A stretch of DNA of 64,000 bases. It comes from Trichobilharzia szidati (Eukaryota > Platyhelminthes > Trematoda > Strigeidida > Schistosomatidae). Shown here piece after piece: positions 62,783 through 63,928 of the stretch; position 1 is the first letter of the stretch; the number at the start of each line of letters is the position of its first letter. Below the pieces are notes generated by a model. That model made no database searches, had not been told where the DNA came from, and saw only the letters and a list, made by a program, of their open reading frames with translations. The DNA lies in assembly GCA_944472155.2 (NCBI GenBank), contig OX235272.1, forward strand, positions 8,912,354 through 8,976,353. The letters are read 5' to 3'. A program made the position numbers and the translations under genes.

Positions 62783-63264
62783 AACGCAATTATCCTGTAA
62801 CAACAACGACTGGTCTAAGTCCTGGCTCGAATAATTCTACACCCAGTGTATCTGTTGCCGGTTACACTTCACCCAACAGTAACAGTAATGCTACATATCG
62901 TGGTATGACTAACGGACATCATTCAATGTCAAATCATCCAACTCCTCTGTCACCATCGCATAATGGAAGTCCTATCCCATCGTCTGGTGTTCCATTCAAC
63001 GGGTCGAATAGTAGTAACATTCCGCCGGCTCATTTACAGCAACAACAACAGCAGCAACATTCAATGACAGCTAACTCACCGACATCATTTCCAGTGTCAA
63101 ACAGTCGACACTCGAATTTAAGTCTACCACACTATGGACATCATTCTAATCATGTCAGTAATCATCATCATCACCATCATCATCATGGAGGAGGATTCCT
63201 ACCGTCGGTTGGTGGTCAAGATGCTATCCCGCAACCATCGTTACAAGATATACATGCTGGTTAG
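341..63264 (+). CDS. meis: Meis/Homothorax TALE homeobox transcription factor, whole spliced gene (11 exons)
   Basis: Spliced coding region: 341-1428, 16746-16935, 20866-20919, 24295-24345, 26755-27723, 43348-43848, 45138-45286, 46382-46458, 50066-50124, 53894-53998, 62225-63264. Every intron used is GT-AG and codon phases join cleanly. Seen: a MEIS_N region (about residues 364-492, counting from 341) and a 63-residue TALE homeodomain (about 979-1041) with the PYP three-residue loop extension and Ile at homeodomain position 50. Known for the family: nuclear DNA-binding cofactors that pair with PBX/Extradenticle through MEIS_N and assist Hox proteins. The homeodomain matches Meis/Hth ([34 protein letters not shown]) and not Prep/PKNOX. 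The product (about 1427 residues) is far longer than typical Meis proteins (about 400-480) because of low-complexity inserts. Exon 6 carries an apparent one-base frameshift. The start codon is uncertain: the acceptor at 340 suggests further 5' exons outside the window, and the first Met in exon 1 is at 488. Confidence 0.93.
1470..1830 (+). mobile_element. Non-LTR LINE 3'-end fragment (same family as 60120-61175)
   Basis: It shares the ordered blocks acgtagggaggtgtagac, ggttggggac, aaccaatgaaggctgg, caattggtgatat and aataaaac with 60860-61060 and 59620-59740. There is no open frame; this is the untranslated tail of the element. Confidence 0.65.
2060..2225 (+). mobile_element. tRNA-Gly-like SINE, degraded
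   Basis: A B-box-like block (tattcgattcccag), then the family body (aggaagtcccagtaggg, ggctggatatgaaaca) and the tail ttgaagccctatgg match the copies at 9227 and 54081. The A-box end is decayed. Confidence 0.5.
2320..2540 (+). repeat. LTR- or promoter-like block
   Basis: It has a TATA-like tataaatatgaggcg (about 2456) followed 20 nt on by AATAAA, the order expected in a short LTR. No partner LTR and no target duplication were seen, so identity is open. Confidence 0.25.
2910..3900. repeat. Cluster of degraded ribozyme-type tRNA-like repeats
   Basis: A minus-oriented copy (2910-3110: agtaatggacagttgt, actcttcagcagcatgc), then plus-oriented copies (3130-3310 and 3590-3900, ending tgtccagtactccctgg). 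The hammerhead core positions are broken in all three. Confidence 0.55.
5615..5930 (-). mobile_element. Third SINE-like family, degraded copy
   Basis: It shares aaggagctcatgtc, gattcgaaccc and tgccaactagcatgaaacc with the copies at 9985-10440 and 40060-40480. The B-box-like gattcgaaccc suggests a tRNA origin. Read from seen repetition only. Confidence 0.45.
7420..7960. repeat. Ribozyme-type repeat, folded-back composite
   Basis: The stretch 7780-7880 is in minus orientation (tcatcatgagctgatatcgg, then the inverted ribozyme) and runs into a plus-oriented tRNA-like block (ccttgtaactggaagatcctggg, about 7896-7925). A further minus-oriented fragment lies at 7420-7740. The intact ribozyme core sits at 7826-7877. 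Confidence 0.6.
7826..7877 (-). ncRNA. Hammerhead ribozyme with intact core in a tRNA-like repeat
   Basis: Minus-strand reading: stem I GTACTG...CAGTAT (6 bp, one G-U), core CTGAAGA (matches CUGANGA), stem II GTCC/GGAC with an 9-nt loop, GAAA, then a palindrome-rich stem III (TAGCTGACTG) and cleavage triplet GTT (an allowed NUH). All invariant hammerhead positions are present. Known: schistosome Sm-alpha repeats encode active hammerheads; this one belongs to a different repeat family. Activity is inferred, not shown. Confidence 0.65.
8650..8860 (+). mobile_element. tRNA-Gly-like SINE, degraded 5' end
   Basis: It has a B box (gttcgattcccagc), body (aagctcggaagagaggggag, tgaggctggcaacccc) and tail (gaagccctatttttcactg), abutting the LINE fragment that follows. 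Confidence 0.6.
8865..9780 (-). mobile_element. RTE-type LINE 3' fragment carrying a nested SINE
   Basis: Minus strand: the tail reads gaagccctgtgttcccctctgg and upstream sequence aligns with the copies at 17475, 34000 and 40500 (e.g. tcttcagtatggagcc, cattggtgttgaatagc, tatgtgtcctgcat). A SINE (9227-9460) interrupts it at a 10-bp duplicated site. No open frame remains. Confidence 0.7.
9227..9460 (+). mobile_element. Near-intact tRNA-Gly-like SINE with 10-bp target duplication
   Basis: The head folds much like a tRNA: acceptor arms GCGTCGG/CCGACGC, A box TGGCACAGTGG, B box GGTTCGATCCC and a T arm CGGGGTTCGATCCCCG. The anticodon region is replaced by the hairpin GACCAT-GCAC-ATGGTC. Then come the body (cgctaagccag, gaggctagcaacccc) and a LINE-like tail (gaagccctatgttccactgggg). 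The flanks agaagaagtg at 9217-9226 and 9461-9470 are exact target-site duplications inside the host LINE. Confidence 0.85.
9985..10440 (+). mobile_element. Third SINE-like family, plus copy
   Basis: Shared blocks: agggacatgagttccttgaag, ctgactgactggctggtgagtgc and cttcctgtggccgactgcctc. The same blocks occur at 40060-40480 in both orientations. Confidence 0.5.
10460..10650 (-). mobile_element. tRNA-Gly-like SINE, degraded minus copy
   Basis: Inverted body (gctcgcctcacacccaaca, gggcttacaaacggctaac) and an inverted head (tcaccgacacac) in the family order. Confidence 0.45.
10690..11460 (+). mobile_element. RTE-type LINE 3' fragment
   Basis: Broken frames give [20 protein letters not shown] and [16 protein letters not shown], typical of the region downstream of the reverse transcriptase core. 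The 3' tail is gaagccctatatttcactcag followed by an AAT-rich tail (11438-11470). It contains frameshifts and stops. Confidence 0.7.
13170..13470 (-). repeat. Ribozyme-type repeat, minus, G8 lost
   Basis: Inverted motif about 13205-13257: core reads CTGAAAA, so the invariant G8 is lost. GAAA and stem II are kept. Probably inactive. Confidence 0.5.
14365..15120. repeat. Inverted pair of Sm-alpha-like units
   Basis: A minus unit (14365-14720) and a plus unit (14725-15120) share the blocks gtggatggtgactagcagt, ggcgtttgaaactatgggcac, gagcctcggtgggaac, and the closing cgacgggaa...aattgaattcaataat. The plus unit has a hammerhead core (ctgacgag 14918-14925; gaaa 14939-14942) with an extra ttg between core and stem I. 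The minus unit has ctaacgag. Confidence 0.7.
15619..16108. repeat. Perfect (CACTA)98 pentanucleotide satellite
   Basis: There are 98 uninterrupted CACTA units (490 bp) with no substitution that I can find. The apparent TLHYT protein in three frames is only the translation of the repeat. Confidence 0.97.
16746..16935 (+). CDS. meis: meis exon 2: first half of MEIS_N (HM1)
   Basis: The acceptor is ttccacatcag|G and the donor GAG|gtgagt. The translation reads [21 protein letters not shown], a signature nearly identical in all Meis/Hth/Prep proteins, then an Ala-rich insert (about residues 385-400) and [15 protein letters not shown]. Known role of the family region: helical contact surface for PBX/Extradenticle. 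The insert PMSAAAV...GNMEVW replaces the short Gly/Asp segment of vertebrate Meis. The phase is fixed by the split Glu codon shared with exon 1 and the exon ends in phase 0. Confidence 0.97.
17475..18600 (-). mobile_element. RTE-type (SR2-like) LINE, 3' part with RT motifs
   Basis: Minus strand: frame 18491-18120 gives [20 protein letters not shown] (RT motif 4 region) and [20 protein letters not shown] (catalytic FADD), then frames for the terminal region (17864-17667). The tail is gaagccctatgttcctctagg plus a (AAT)n tail. It is truncated and frameshifted, so non-autonomous. Assignment to the RTE clade rests on recollection of the motif context. Confidence 0.75.
19870..19980 (+). repeat. Sm-alpha-like fragment, degraded hammerhead
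   Basis: The core reads ttgacgag (C3 to T) with gtcccatatcggtcgaaa following; stem I CATTCA/TGAATG remains pairable. Confidence 0.45.
20400..20760. repeat. Sm-alpha-like units with two hammerhead relics
   Basis: A minus relic lies at about 20521-20566 (core cttacgag) and a plus relic at 20606-20660: ctgacgag (20614-20621), stem II, gaaa (20637-20640), stem I ATCCAA/TTGGAT. The plus copy lacks an NUH cleavage triplet (ACC). Confidence 0.6.
20866..20919 (+). CDS. meis: meis exon 3: 54-nt microexon within MEIS_N
   Basis: This microexon is exactly 18 codons in phase 0, flanked by ttttgaatag and gtgagt. It encodes [18 protein letters not shown], aligning with the vertebrate linker that ends SNPELDNL between the two helical motifs of MEIS_N. 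It is too short for an ORF scan; I found it by looking for the missing segment between VFAKE and the HELCDNF exon. Confidence 0.95.
21160..21440 (+). repeat. Ribozyme-type repeat, degraded plus copy
   Basis: Blocks gcatactgatggagagttccaaactaggacgaa (split here; 21346-21381 approx.) and tatccagtaatcc. Core reads ATGGAGA. Confidence 0.5.
21550..21880 (+). repeat. Repeat block, possible LTR, also present inverted at 28890-29355
   Basis: Blocks tgataagatttatcagtagtatga, catcggcataaaaaatcatca and gcagggagatagatttgatg (each shortened here) recur on the opposite strand at 29230-29360. It precedes a gag remnant, which suggests an LTR, but no pair was found. Confidence 0.4.
21890..22140 (+). mobile_element. 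Gypsy-type gag remnant
   Basis: The broken frame reads [19 protein letters not shown] followed by [21 protein letters not shown], a gag-like helix-rich stretch that shares LLRGQA(R/K)A with 38004-38150. A stop follows the Leu-Glu-Arg motif. Confidence 0.5.
22290..23130 (+). mobile_element. Penelope-like element remnant with GIY-YIG endonuclease
   Basis: Ordered blocks: [20 protein letters not shown] (end of RT), then [29 protein letters not shown] (GIY-YIG region, with the YIG position altered to HID), HQFDWDN and [19 protein letters not shown]. Stops and frame breaks show it is dead. Known: Penelope-like elements carry GIY-YIG endonucleases. Confidence 0.65.
24295..24345 (+). CDS. meis: meis exon 4: 51-nt microexon, HM2 helix
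   Basis: This microexon is exactly 17 codons in phase 0 between catcctgtag and gtaagt. It encodes [17 protein letters not shown], matching the vertebrate [17 protein letters not shown] helix with two conservative changes. In family terms this is the second PBX-contact helix. From protein length the vertebrate exon for this segment should also be 51 nt, so the exon boundary appears ancient. Confidence 0.96.
24430..24900. repeat. Ribozyme-type repeat, degraded
   Basis: Blocks gggagtactggagggtcc (minus head) and tatactgaagagttccaaac, gtgctccctggt (plus); hammerhead core broken (caaaa in place of gaaa). Confidence 0.45.
25080..25530. repeat. Ribozyme-type repeat, head-to-head inverted dimer
   Basis: A minus half (25140-25290: tttcatcatgagctgacat, gagtactgaacagctgttcc, gggttcgaacccaggac) faces a plus half (25300-25510: ccctgtaaccagaaggttcc, gcgcgtactgctgaatagg, gtcagctcatgatgaa). 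The ribozyme core in the plus half has an inserted segment between CTGAA and stem II. Confidence 0.6.
25640..26035 (+). mobile_element. tRNA-Gly-like SINE copies
   Basis: A first B box (ggttcgattccgggccgatg, 25669-25688 approx.) is followed by a fuller copy from about 25770 with head, ggggttcggatcccagc, body gacgctagcaaactcaccccg and tail gaagccttacgttcgactctg. Confidence 0.55.
26290..26490 (-). mobile_element. LINE 3'-end-like fragment
   Basis: It begins with the inverted tail gggttccaggtggaacatacgg, resembling the LINE tails at 8870 and 34985. No frame is preserved. Confidence 0.4.
26498..26575 (+). mobile_element. tRNA-Gly-like SINE head
   Basis: gtgcgtcggtggtacagcg (A box) and tccggggttcgatcccctgc (B box), with inner hairpin gaccatgcacgtggtc. 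The usual SINE body does not follow. Confidence 0.6.
26755..27723 (+). CDS. meis: meis exon 5: end of MEIS_N plus long Ala/Gln/Ser/Asn-rich linker
   Basis: The acceptor is ttttacag|GTG and the donor TCAAAA|gtgagt; phase 0 at both ends (323 codons). It starts [30 protein letters not shown], the C-terminal part of MEIS_N (vertebrate [30 protein letters not shown]). The remaining ~290 residues are low complexity: an Ala run after QMN, Gln runs (27032-27063 and 27369-27389), His-rich and Ser/Asn runs. In vertebrates this linker is only about 80 residues. It is probably disordered. Confidence 0.95.
28200..28870. repeat. Ribozyme-type repeats, degraded minus copies
   Basis: Blocks tgtttcatcctgttttgagtc, ctcatcagttccctcacc, gtaaaccattcagacactggg and tcaatgaatgtcatgtcagtgg in minus order; cores broken. 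Confidence 0.45.
28890..29360 (-). repeat. Inverted copy of the 21550-21880 repeat
   Basis: It carries ttggtatctccatgtagcc and cacagatcttcgtgtt, cttgcatcaa-like and cagtagtac blocks as reverse complement of 21590-21860, split by the 64-bp inverted repeat. Confidence 0.45.
29023..29174. repeat. 64-bp perfect inverted repeat with 24-nt spacer
   Basis: Arms 29023-29086 and 29111-29174 are exact reverse complements (64 bp each). The right arm matches the end of the Penelope-like remnant at about 23055-23120 (caaattgaagtatg, ctgaagatgttgcctagtag), and the spacer matches the flanking gaaatctaaaagctc inverted. It lies inside the inverted copy of the 21550-21880 repeat. Confidence 0.93.
30105..30390 (+). 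repeat. Full-length ribozyme-type tRNA-like repeat
   Basis: Starts tgttggtttgtagggatttg, then cagaagttagaattcatgg, tRNA-like region (ccagtggct-like and gccttgtaaccagaaggt, gggttcgaacccc), the hammerhead-like motif at 30270-30324, then gttttccaatggttctctaa and gtcagctcatgatgaaat. The motif has stem I GTACTG/CAGTAC, core ATGAAGA (C3 to A) and stem III CAG-TCGG-CTG, a closed UCGG hairpin. Confidence 0.65.
30540..30960. repeat. Sm-alpha-like units, degraded
   Basis: Blocks agtggtctagtggagaacgc, tttgaaactatggggactg, gagcctcagtgggaac and gtccaaattgaacta. Hammerhead region ttgatgagttggtcccat is broken. Confidence 0.55.
30960..31170 (-). mobile_element. tRNA-Gly-like SINE, degraded minus copy
   Basis: Inverted body ccagcctcacacatacacccaacc, ccaggcctataatcgcctagc (each read in parts) in the family order. 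Confidence 0.4.
32010..32970. repeat. Cluster of ribozyme-type repeats
   Basis: Plus copy 32010-32330 is full length (tttgtaaccagaaggtcctg, gagtactgttggagaatccc, tctccagtacttcatggc). Fragments at 32340-32660 and 32710-32970 follow in mixed orientation. No intact core. Confidence 0.55.
33990..34540 (+). mobile_element. RTE-type LINE 3' fragment
   Basis: Blocks gtgaagtcagtgttact, atacggatcagaga, cttcatcaacagctgtcttcg, gaaatggaggtggattggctgg and tail gaagccctatattcctttagg with AAT tail, colinear with 40500-40965. Confidence 0.7.
34590..34950 (+). repeat. Ribozyme-type repeat, degraded plus copy
   Basis: Blocks ggtagaagttagaattcatgg, cttgtaaccgaagagtgttgg, gctgtccattaccttctggtgg; core broken. 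Confidence 0.5.
34980..35155 (-). mobile_element. LINE 3'-end-like fragment
   Basis: The inverted tail ttaggttccgagtggagcac is followed by sequence like the LINE 3' region, with no frame. Confidence 0.35.
35330..36125. repeat. Ribozyme-type repeats (plus 35330-35850, minus 35915-36125)
   Basis: Plus: gaaacagctggctgtccagtac, ctccttgtaaccagaaggtcc, gttcgaaccctggtgg. Minus motif 35982-36032: stem I GTACCG/CAGTAC-type, core CTGAAGA intact but GAAA mutated to aaaa. Confidence 0.55.
36248..36280. repeat. (AT)n microsatellite
   Basis: 33-nt uninterrupted AT run. Similar runs occur at 19695-19733 and 40049-40070. Confidence 0.9.
37378..37550 (+). mobile_element. tRNA-Gly-like SINE with TA-repeat tail
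   Basis: Head gcgttggtggattagagc, B box ggggttcgacccccagcc, body ctcgctaggccgg and gaggctagcaacccccacc, ending in (TA)n. Confidence 0.6.
37839..38495 (+). mobile_element. Miniature LTR element with gag-integrase fusion
   Basis: Two related ends, TG...CA: 37839-37938 and 38368-38495, share gatacagacaatgtg, ttccaa(c/t)ggaatattatt, ttagcaacaggata and cttccttctrctgttaca-like blocks. A purine tract (gaccgggaggggggg) sits directly before the second. The inside (frame 38004-38300) starts gag-like ([20 protein letters not shown]) and passes into KWEGPYMV, like an integrase C-terminus. About 657 bp overall, so a deletion derivative. No convincing target duplication. Confidence 0.6.
39920..40065 (-). 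repeat. Ribozyme-type repeat, minus, A6 changed
   Basis: Motif 39983-40031: stem I GTACTG/CAGTAC perfect, stem II and GAAA kept, core CTGTAGA (A6 to U). Confidence 0.55.
40066..40480. mobile_element. Third SINE-like family, inverted pair
   Basis: Minus half (40075-40260: gcaaccaccttgaaggaactt, gaaattcgaaccggc) and plus half (40310-40470: agggacatgagttccttcaagg, tgccaactgaaacgaaaccc). Confidence 0.5.
40495..40965 (+). mobile_element. RTE-type LINE 3' fragment
   Basis: Colinear with 33990-34540, ending ctgaagcactatgttcctctagg and (AAT)n tail. A frame at 40744-40944 still reads [19 protein letters not shown], a family C-terminal motif. Confidence 0.75.
40975..41420 (-). repeat. Sm-alpha-like units, minus
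   Basis: Blocks tagcagtgtagaatccagaa, tcccaccgaggctcaaaccc, ttagattttcccgtcgattg; hammerhead core ctgaggaa broken. A second truncated head at 41330-41360. Confidence 0.6.
41510..41690 (+). mobile_element. tRNA-Gly-like SINE, degraded plus copy
   Basis: Head tcatcggtggctcattgatag, B-box relic gtttccaatcccagcc, body ggaagcctggaaaaggatt. Confidence 0.4.
42349..42366. repeat. (GC)6 in an 18-bp palindrome
   Basis: AGA-GCGCGCGCGCGC-TCT is a perfect palindrome, unusual in this AT-rich, CpG-poor DNA and of a kind that can adopt Z-DNA. Confidence 0.8.
43348..43848 (+). CDS. meis: meis exon 6: Gly/His/Gln-rich linker with apparent frameshift
   Basis: The acceptor is tcattatag|AAT (phase 0) and the donor AGCAG|gtaatg (ends with one base of a split Gly codon). 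From the acceptor the frame reads [33 protein letters not shown] and on to a Gly run. At 43481-43488 (ggtggtggggaac) the frame must move: without a shift it runs into Val/Ile-rich nonsense and a stop at 43687, while the alternative frame reads [17 protein letters not shown]... through a His/Gln run to SQDMNSEAG and splices in phase to exon 7. One missing T in a GGT repeat explains it. This may be an assembly or sequencing error, or a real allele or frameshift. Confidence 0.83.
43849..45137 (+). other. meis intron 6 (1.3 kb)
   Basis: gtaatg...ttaacag. An (AAT)19 run (43907-43963) starts 58 nt after the donor. A degraded ribozyme-type repeat lies at about 44035-44240. The remainder shows no recognised element. 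Confidence 0.9.
43907..43963. repeat. (AAT)19 microsatellite near exon 6 donor
   Basis: An uninterrupted AAT/ATA run about 58 nt after the splice donor. Confidence 0.9.
45138..45286 (+). CDS. meis: meis exon 7: acidic stretch and homeodomain helix 1
   Basis: The acceptor is tattaacag|GT and the donor TTATCA|gtaagt. It starts with two bases of a Gly codon and encodes [20 protein letters not shown], then [29 protein letters not shown]. The homeodomain starts about KKRGIFPK; only Ala for Val in FPKxATN and Ser for Thr in HLT differ from vertebrate Meis here. The acidic segment just before the homeodomain also matches the family layout. Confidence 0.97.
45287..46381 (+). other. meis intron 7 (1.1 kb)
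   Basis: gtaagt...aaaacag. It contains a GT run after the donor and a degraded tRNA-Gly-like SINE on the plus strand (about 45930-46090). Confidence 0.9.
46382..46458 (+). CDS. meis: meis exon 8: homeodomain loop extension, helix 2 and start of helix 3
   Basis: This 77-nt exon lies between tttaaaaacag and gtgagt. It encodes [25 protein letters not shown] plus two bases of the Trp-48 codon. HPYPSEEQ holds the PYP three-residue insertion that defines TALE homeodomains. The single notable difference from vertebrate Meis is Thr for Gln in LAxDTGL. Splitting of the WFIN Trp codon is consistent with the 77-nt exon expected for vertebrate Meis genes. Confidence 0.97.
46540..47900 (-). mobile_element. 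Penelope-like element remnant, minus strand
   Basis: Minus frames: [19 protein letters not shown] (end of RT), then [47 protein letters not shown] and [12 protein letters not shown], which fit a GIY-YIG endonuclease of Penelope-like type. Several frames are needed, so it is inactive. It sits inside the homeodomain intron. Confidence 0.6.
48060..48190 (+). mobile_element. tRNA-Gly-like SINE, degraded
   Basis: B box agttcgattcccggcc, then ggaagcctggtaacaaa and a short tail. Confidence 0.45.
49000..49515. repeat. Head-to-head pair of ribozyme-type repeats
   Basis: Minus copy motif 49073-49125 and plus copy motif 49408-49455. Both have stem I, stem II and GAAA intact but core ATGAAGA (C3 to A). 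Between them lies the family body (cagaagttagaattcatg, gccttgtaaccagaaggtcc). Confidence 0.65.
49570..49800 (-). mobile_element. Non-LTR LINE 3'-end fragment
   Basis: Reverse complement of the 61000-61175 type tail: ttcagtcatatctccagc, gattctgaggatccc, agtctacacctaccc. Confidence 0.5.
49830..49960 (+). mobile_element. tRNA-Gly-like SINE body fragment
   Basis: Family body aaaggttggggaggttgtgcg, gctatcaacaccaacatg and tail relic; head missing. Confidence 0.4.
50066..50124 (+). CDS. meis: meis exon 9: homeodomain recognition helix
   Basis: This 59-nt exon lies between gttgtttctag and gtatgt. It completes Trp-48 and encodes [19 protein letters not shown], identical to vertebrate Meis. In the family this helix inserts in the major groove; Ile-50 (TALE-specific), Asn-51 and Arg-53/55 are DNA-contact positions. 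It ends with one base of a Gly codon. Confidence 0.97.
50270..50500 (+). repeat. Sm-alpha-like unit, degraded
   Basis: Blocks gggttcgagtctcagtgag, aataggacgaaatgtacta, cactgttagtcaccattcg; core ctaaccag broken. Confidence 0.5.
50810..51440 (-). mobile_element. RTE-type LINE 3' fragment
   Basis: Colinear with the minus copies at 8865 and 17475: tcttcagcatgtctccaatcc, tcgccagtatgaagtc, ttttgaaaatccagatcttg, cttcaagcttgtatg. No open frame. Confidence 0.65.
51470..51615 (-). mobile_element. tRNA-Gly-like SINE, minus, interrupted
   Basis: Inverted tail ggaacataaggtggcttcaag, body tcgcaccaaccttccttc and aagtgaggtttgggagtgcg. The expected inverted head (gatcgaaccctgaaccacc...gccactaacgcac) lies at 52794-52855, after the inverted-repeat element. 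Confidence 0.6.
51643..52794. mobile_element. 1.15-kb element with ~100-bp terminal inverted repeats
   Basis: The core arms 51675-51706 and 52735-52766 are exact reverse complements (32 bp). Similarity continues inward (tatacagtaatatt, ctcataatcata) and outward to CACTGTG/CACAGTG ends. It has no coding frame. It splits a SINE, and an inverted partial copy lies at 56400-57140. CACTG-type ends suggest a CACTA-like or other cut-and-paste transposon; the target duplication is not clear. Confidence 0.65.
53692..53790. repeat. TTA / TTATCAT microsatellite
   Basis: About 100 nt of ATT units with a regular TATCAT/TACTAT interruption, giving a higher-order period of about 30 nt. Confidence 0.8.
53894..53998 (+). 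CDS. meis: meis exon 10: C-terminal region, PYMDNQHF segment
   Basis: The acceptor is aactaacag|GC and the donor GGAGGAG|gtgagt. It joins exon 9 through a split Gly codon and encodes [34 protein letters not shown]. The order (Pro/Tyr-rich, Met-Asp-x-Gln-x-Phe/His, Arg-Pro) resembles the segment that follows the homeodomain in Homothorax and Meis. It is a short exon found by its frame continuity with exons 9 and 11. Confidence 0.88.
54081..54342 (+). mobile_element. Near-intact tRNA-Gly-like SINE with 14-bp target duplication
   Basis: Head gtgcatcggtgacacagcg, B box ggggttcgatccccggcc, body cgctaagccagtaataagac and gaggctagcaaccccatccc, tail ttgaagccaccctatgttcc then A-rich. TTATGGCTTTAGTT at 54067-54080 is repeated at 54343-54356. 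The closest copy to a tRNA-Gly head here (ggtagaatgctcgcc). Confidence 0.88.
54520..54850 (-). mobile_element. Non-LTR LINE 3'-end fragment
   Basis: Reverse complement of the 60860-61170 tail: tagaactttgtaccgacg, gttcgagttgcc, ccatgtagcacacaaagc, caattgtctccagctg, ctccctacgtggctagctgg. Confidence 0.6.
54960..55140 (+). repeat. Sm-alpha-like unit, degraded
   Basis: Core ctgataag (55063-55070; G8/A9 region altered) with aagtaggacgaaacacacat and gattctactgctagtcacc. Confidence 0.55.
55360..55560 (-). repeat. Another repeat family with hammerhead-like core
   Basis: Minus: ccactgatgaggtcagccc, then aaaacgcctcg. CTGATGAG is present but GAAA is lost. Related sequence lies at 56190-56420 and 58110-58270. 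Confidence 0.4.
55640..55840 (+). repeat. Ribozyme-type repeat with 34-bp inverted repeat
   Basis: Arms 55667-55700 and 55719-55752 pair over 34 bp with one mismatch around the spacer ttgtaaccggaaggtcct. The plus ribozyme motif (from 55739) has core CCGATGA and gatgaaa, so decayed. Confidence 0.75.
56332..56385 (-). repeat. Third hammerhead-like motif
   Basis: Minus: stem I ATACCG/CGGTAT (perfect), then ctgactgatgaa, a GC-rich stem II (GCTC/GGGC), GAAA, CGACTG and a GTC site. The core has extra bases (ctga duplication), so probably inactive. Confidence 0.45.
56400..57140 (-). mobile_element. Second, truncated copy of the inverted-repeat element
   Basis: Inverted relative to 51643-52794: tacgtaggattctcagtg, gtgttgag-like and tgtaatcacacaacgatag blocks, ending tatgattatgagcagtaat, aaacttatct and the outer end tggaattacattctacca. 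Confidence 0.55.
58280..58440 (-). repeat. Ribozyme-type repeat, C3-to-A subfamily
   Basis: Motif 58354-58410: stem I GTACTG/CAGTAC, core ATGAAGA, long stem II, GAAA, GTC site. Flanked by tttcatcatgagctgatatc. Confidence 0.6.
59500..59870 (+). mobile_element. Non-LTR LINE 3'-end fragment
   Basis: Blocks ggttggggtcctcgggatgg, caattggtgatatggctc and cacattggtgcaaagttctatg, ending in a CAGA-type repeat tail (59879-59896). Confidence 0.6.
60120..61175 (+). mobile_element. Non-LTR LINE, 3' part with broken RT-side frame
   Basis: The frame near 60275-60500 reads [18 protein letters not shown] and [16 protein letters not shown], then broken frames continue [18 protein letters not shown] sequence at 60685-60720. 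It ends in the family tail and (CAGT)n at about 61163-61175. A family different from the RTE copies; clade not assigned. Confidence 0.65.
61660..61925 (+). repeat. Sm-alpha-like unit, sense-oriented
   Basis: Blocks gaccaaagtattcggcctctgc, ggtctggttgatgactg, tttgaaatgcaatgggttatg, then the hammerhead at 61820-61890. Confidence 0.7.
61820..61890 (+). ncRNA. Sm-alpha-type hammerhead ribozyme, core intact
   Basis: CTGATGAG at 61837-61844, stem II (GTTCC/AGGAC, 4 bp plus a loop), GAAA at 61858-61861, cleavage triplet GTC at 61870-61872, then CTGGATTCCACTG. Stem I next to the core is CTAG/CTGG (4 bp, one G-U), with the usual internal bulge beyond. Known: Sm-alpha repeats of schistosomes encode self-cleaving hammerheads. 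It lies in meis intron 10 in the transcribed orientation. Confidence 0.7.
61980..62150 (-). mobile_element. tRNA-Gly-like SINE, minus
   Basis: Inverted body gctagcctcacacccaacc, ataggctagtagagg and B box ggaatcgaaccctagacc; it ends about 75 nt before exon 11. Confidence 0.55.
62225..63264 (+). CDS. meis: meis exon 11: terminal exon, low-complexity C-terminus and stop
   Basis: The acceptor is cgttttactttag|GT; the split Gly codon from exon 10 continues as [22 protein letters not shown]. Then follow Gly/Tyr/Pro-rich sequence ([17 protein letters not shown]), a 12-Gln run (about 62747-62782), Ser/Asn repeats, a second Gln run (63038-63058), an 8-His run (63161-63184) and the end LQDIHAG with stop TAG at 63262-63264. 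The C-terminal activation region of Meis proteins is much shorter. 5-prime and 3-prime of the runs the codons stay in one frame, so this exon looks intact. Confidence 0.93.
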
Positions 63265-63314
63265 ATTAAAACCACATACACACACATACAAAAAAATCAA
63301 TATTTCAGGAAATC

Positions 63315-63320
63315 ATTAAA
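63315..63320 (+). terminator. Candidate poly(A) signal ATTAAA
   Basis: ATTAAA lies about 50 nt after the meis stop codon. It is the commonest variant poly(A) hexamer, and I see no canonical AATAAA in 63265-64000. With so short a 3' UTR it is only a candidate. Confidence 0.35.
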
Positions 63321-63910
63321 CACTTATGAGGAGATATATATCTATCTATATGTATGTATGCATATGTATCTATGTTTGTATGTATGTATTCAGTAGTCAA
63401 CGTCTAACTCTTGCCCAATCGATCTGTATACATGTATCTGAAACCCGGTGGATCCATTTCCTCCTCACATTATGATTATTATTATTACTATTATTGGGAT
63501 CATTAGTATCATTGCCATTGCTACCCATCATAGTTACATAACACACATTACGTAAGCCGACAAACAAACAAATGGACTGTGAAGTCTGCGCCAAACTTCC
63601 CAAACACGGAACACTGGACAACATGAACTGATAAATATACATGTGGTTTATGTATGTATGTCCTGCATAAATCAATAATCCGCACACACACACAAACACA
63701 CCTAACCTATTGATTAGTCAATTTTTTTAATCTTAAAACTTCTAGTATGTTTTTCTTCTGCTTCTTTCAATTTTTCTGTTGTTTTTTTTACAAAGTTTTT
63801 CATTTCAGGCAGCCTACTTCAGTGTTATGTATTCCTGACCTGTCTCTGTGTGTGTGTGCCTGCTGTACATTTCTCGTAGTGATTGGTGTTGTTGTTGATA
63901 GTGTCACAAA

Positions 63911-63928
63911 CGGTTGCCATGGCAACCG
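63911..63928. promoter_or_regulatory. Perfect RFX/X-box palindrome
   Basis: CGGTTGCCATGGCAACCG is an 18-bp perfect palindrome containing GTTGCC-AT-GGCAAC, an ideal match to the X-box bound by RFX factors (GTNRCC, 0-3 spacer, RGYAAC). It lies about 650 bp after the meis stop, so it may serve a neighbouring gene rather than meis. Confidence 0.5.

Noticed and set aside
63797..63830. Acceptor-like tttttcatttcag|gcagcc as a twelfth exon
   Set aside because: It lies after an in-frame stop with no upstream donor that I can support; at most a UTR or neighbour-gene splice site.
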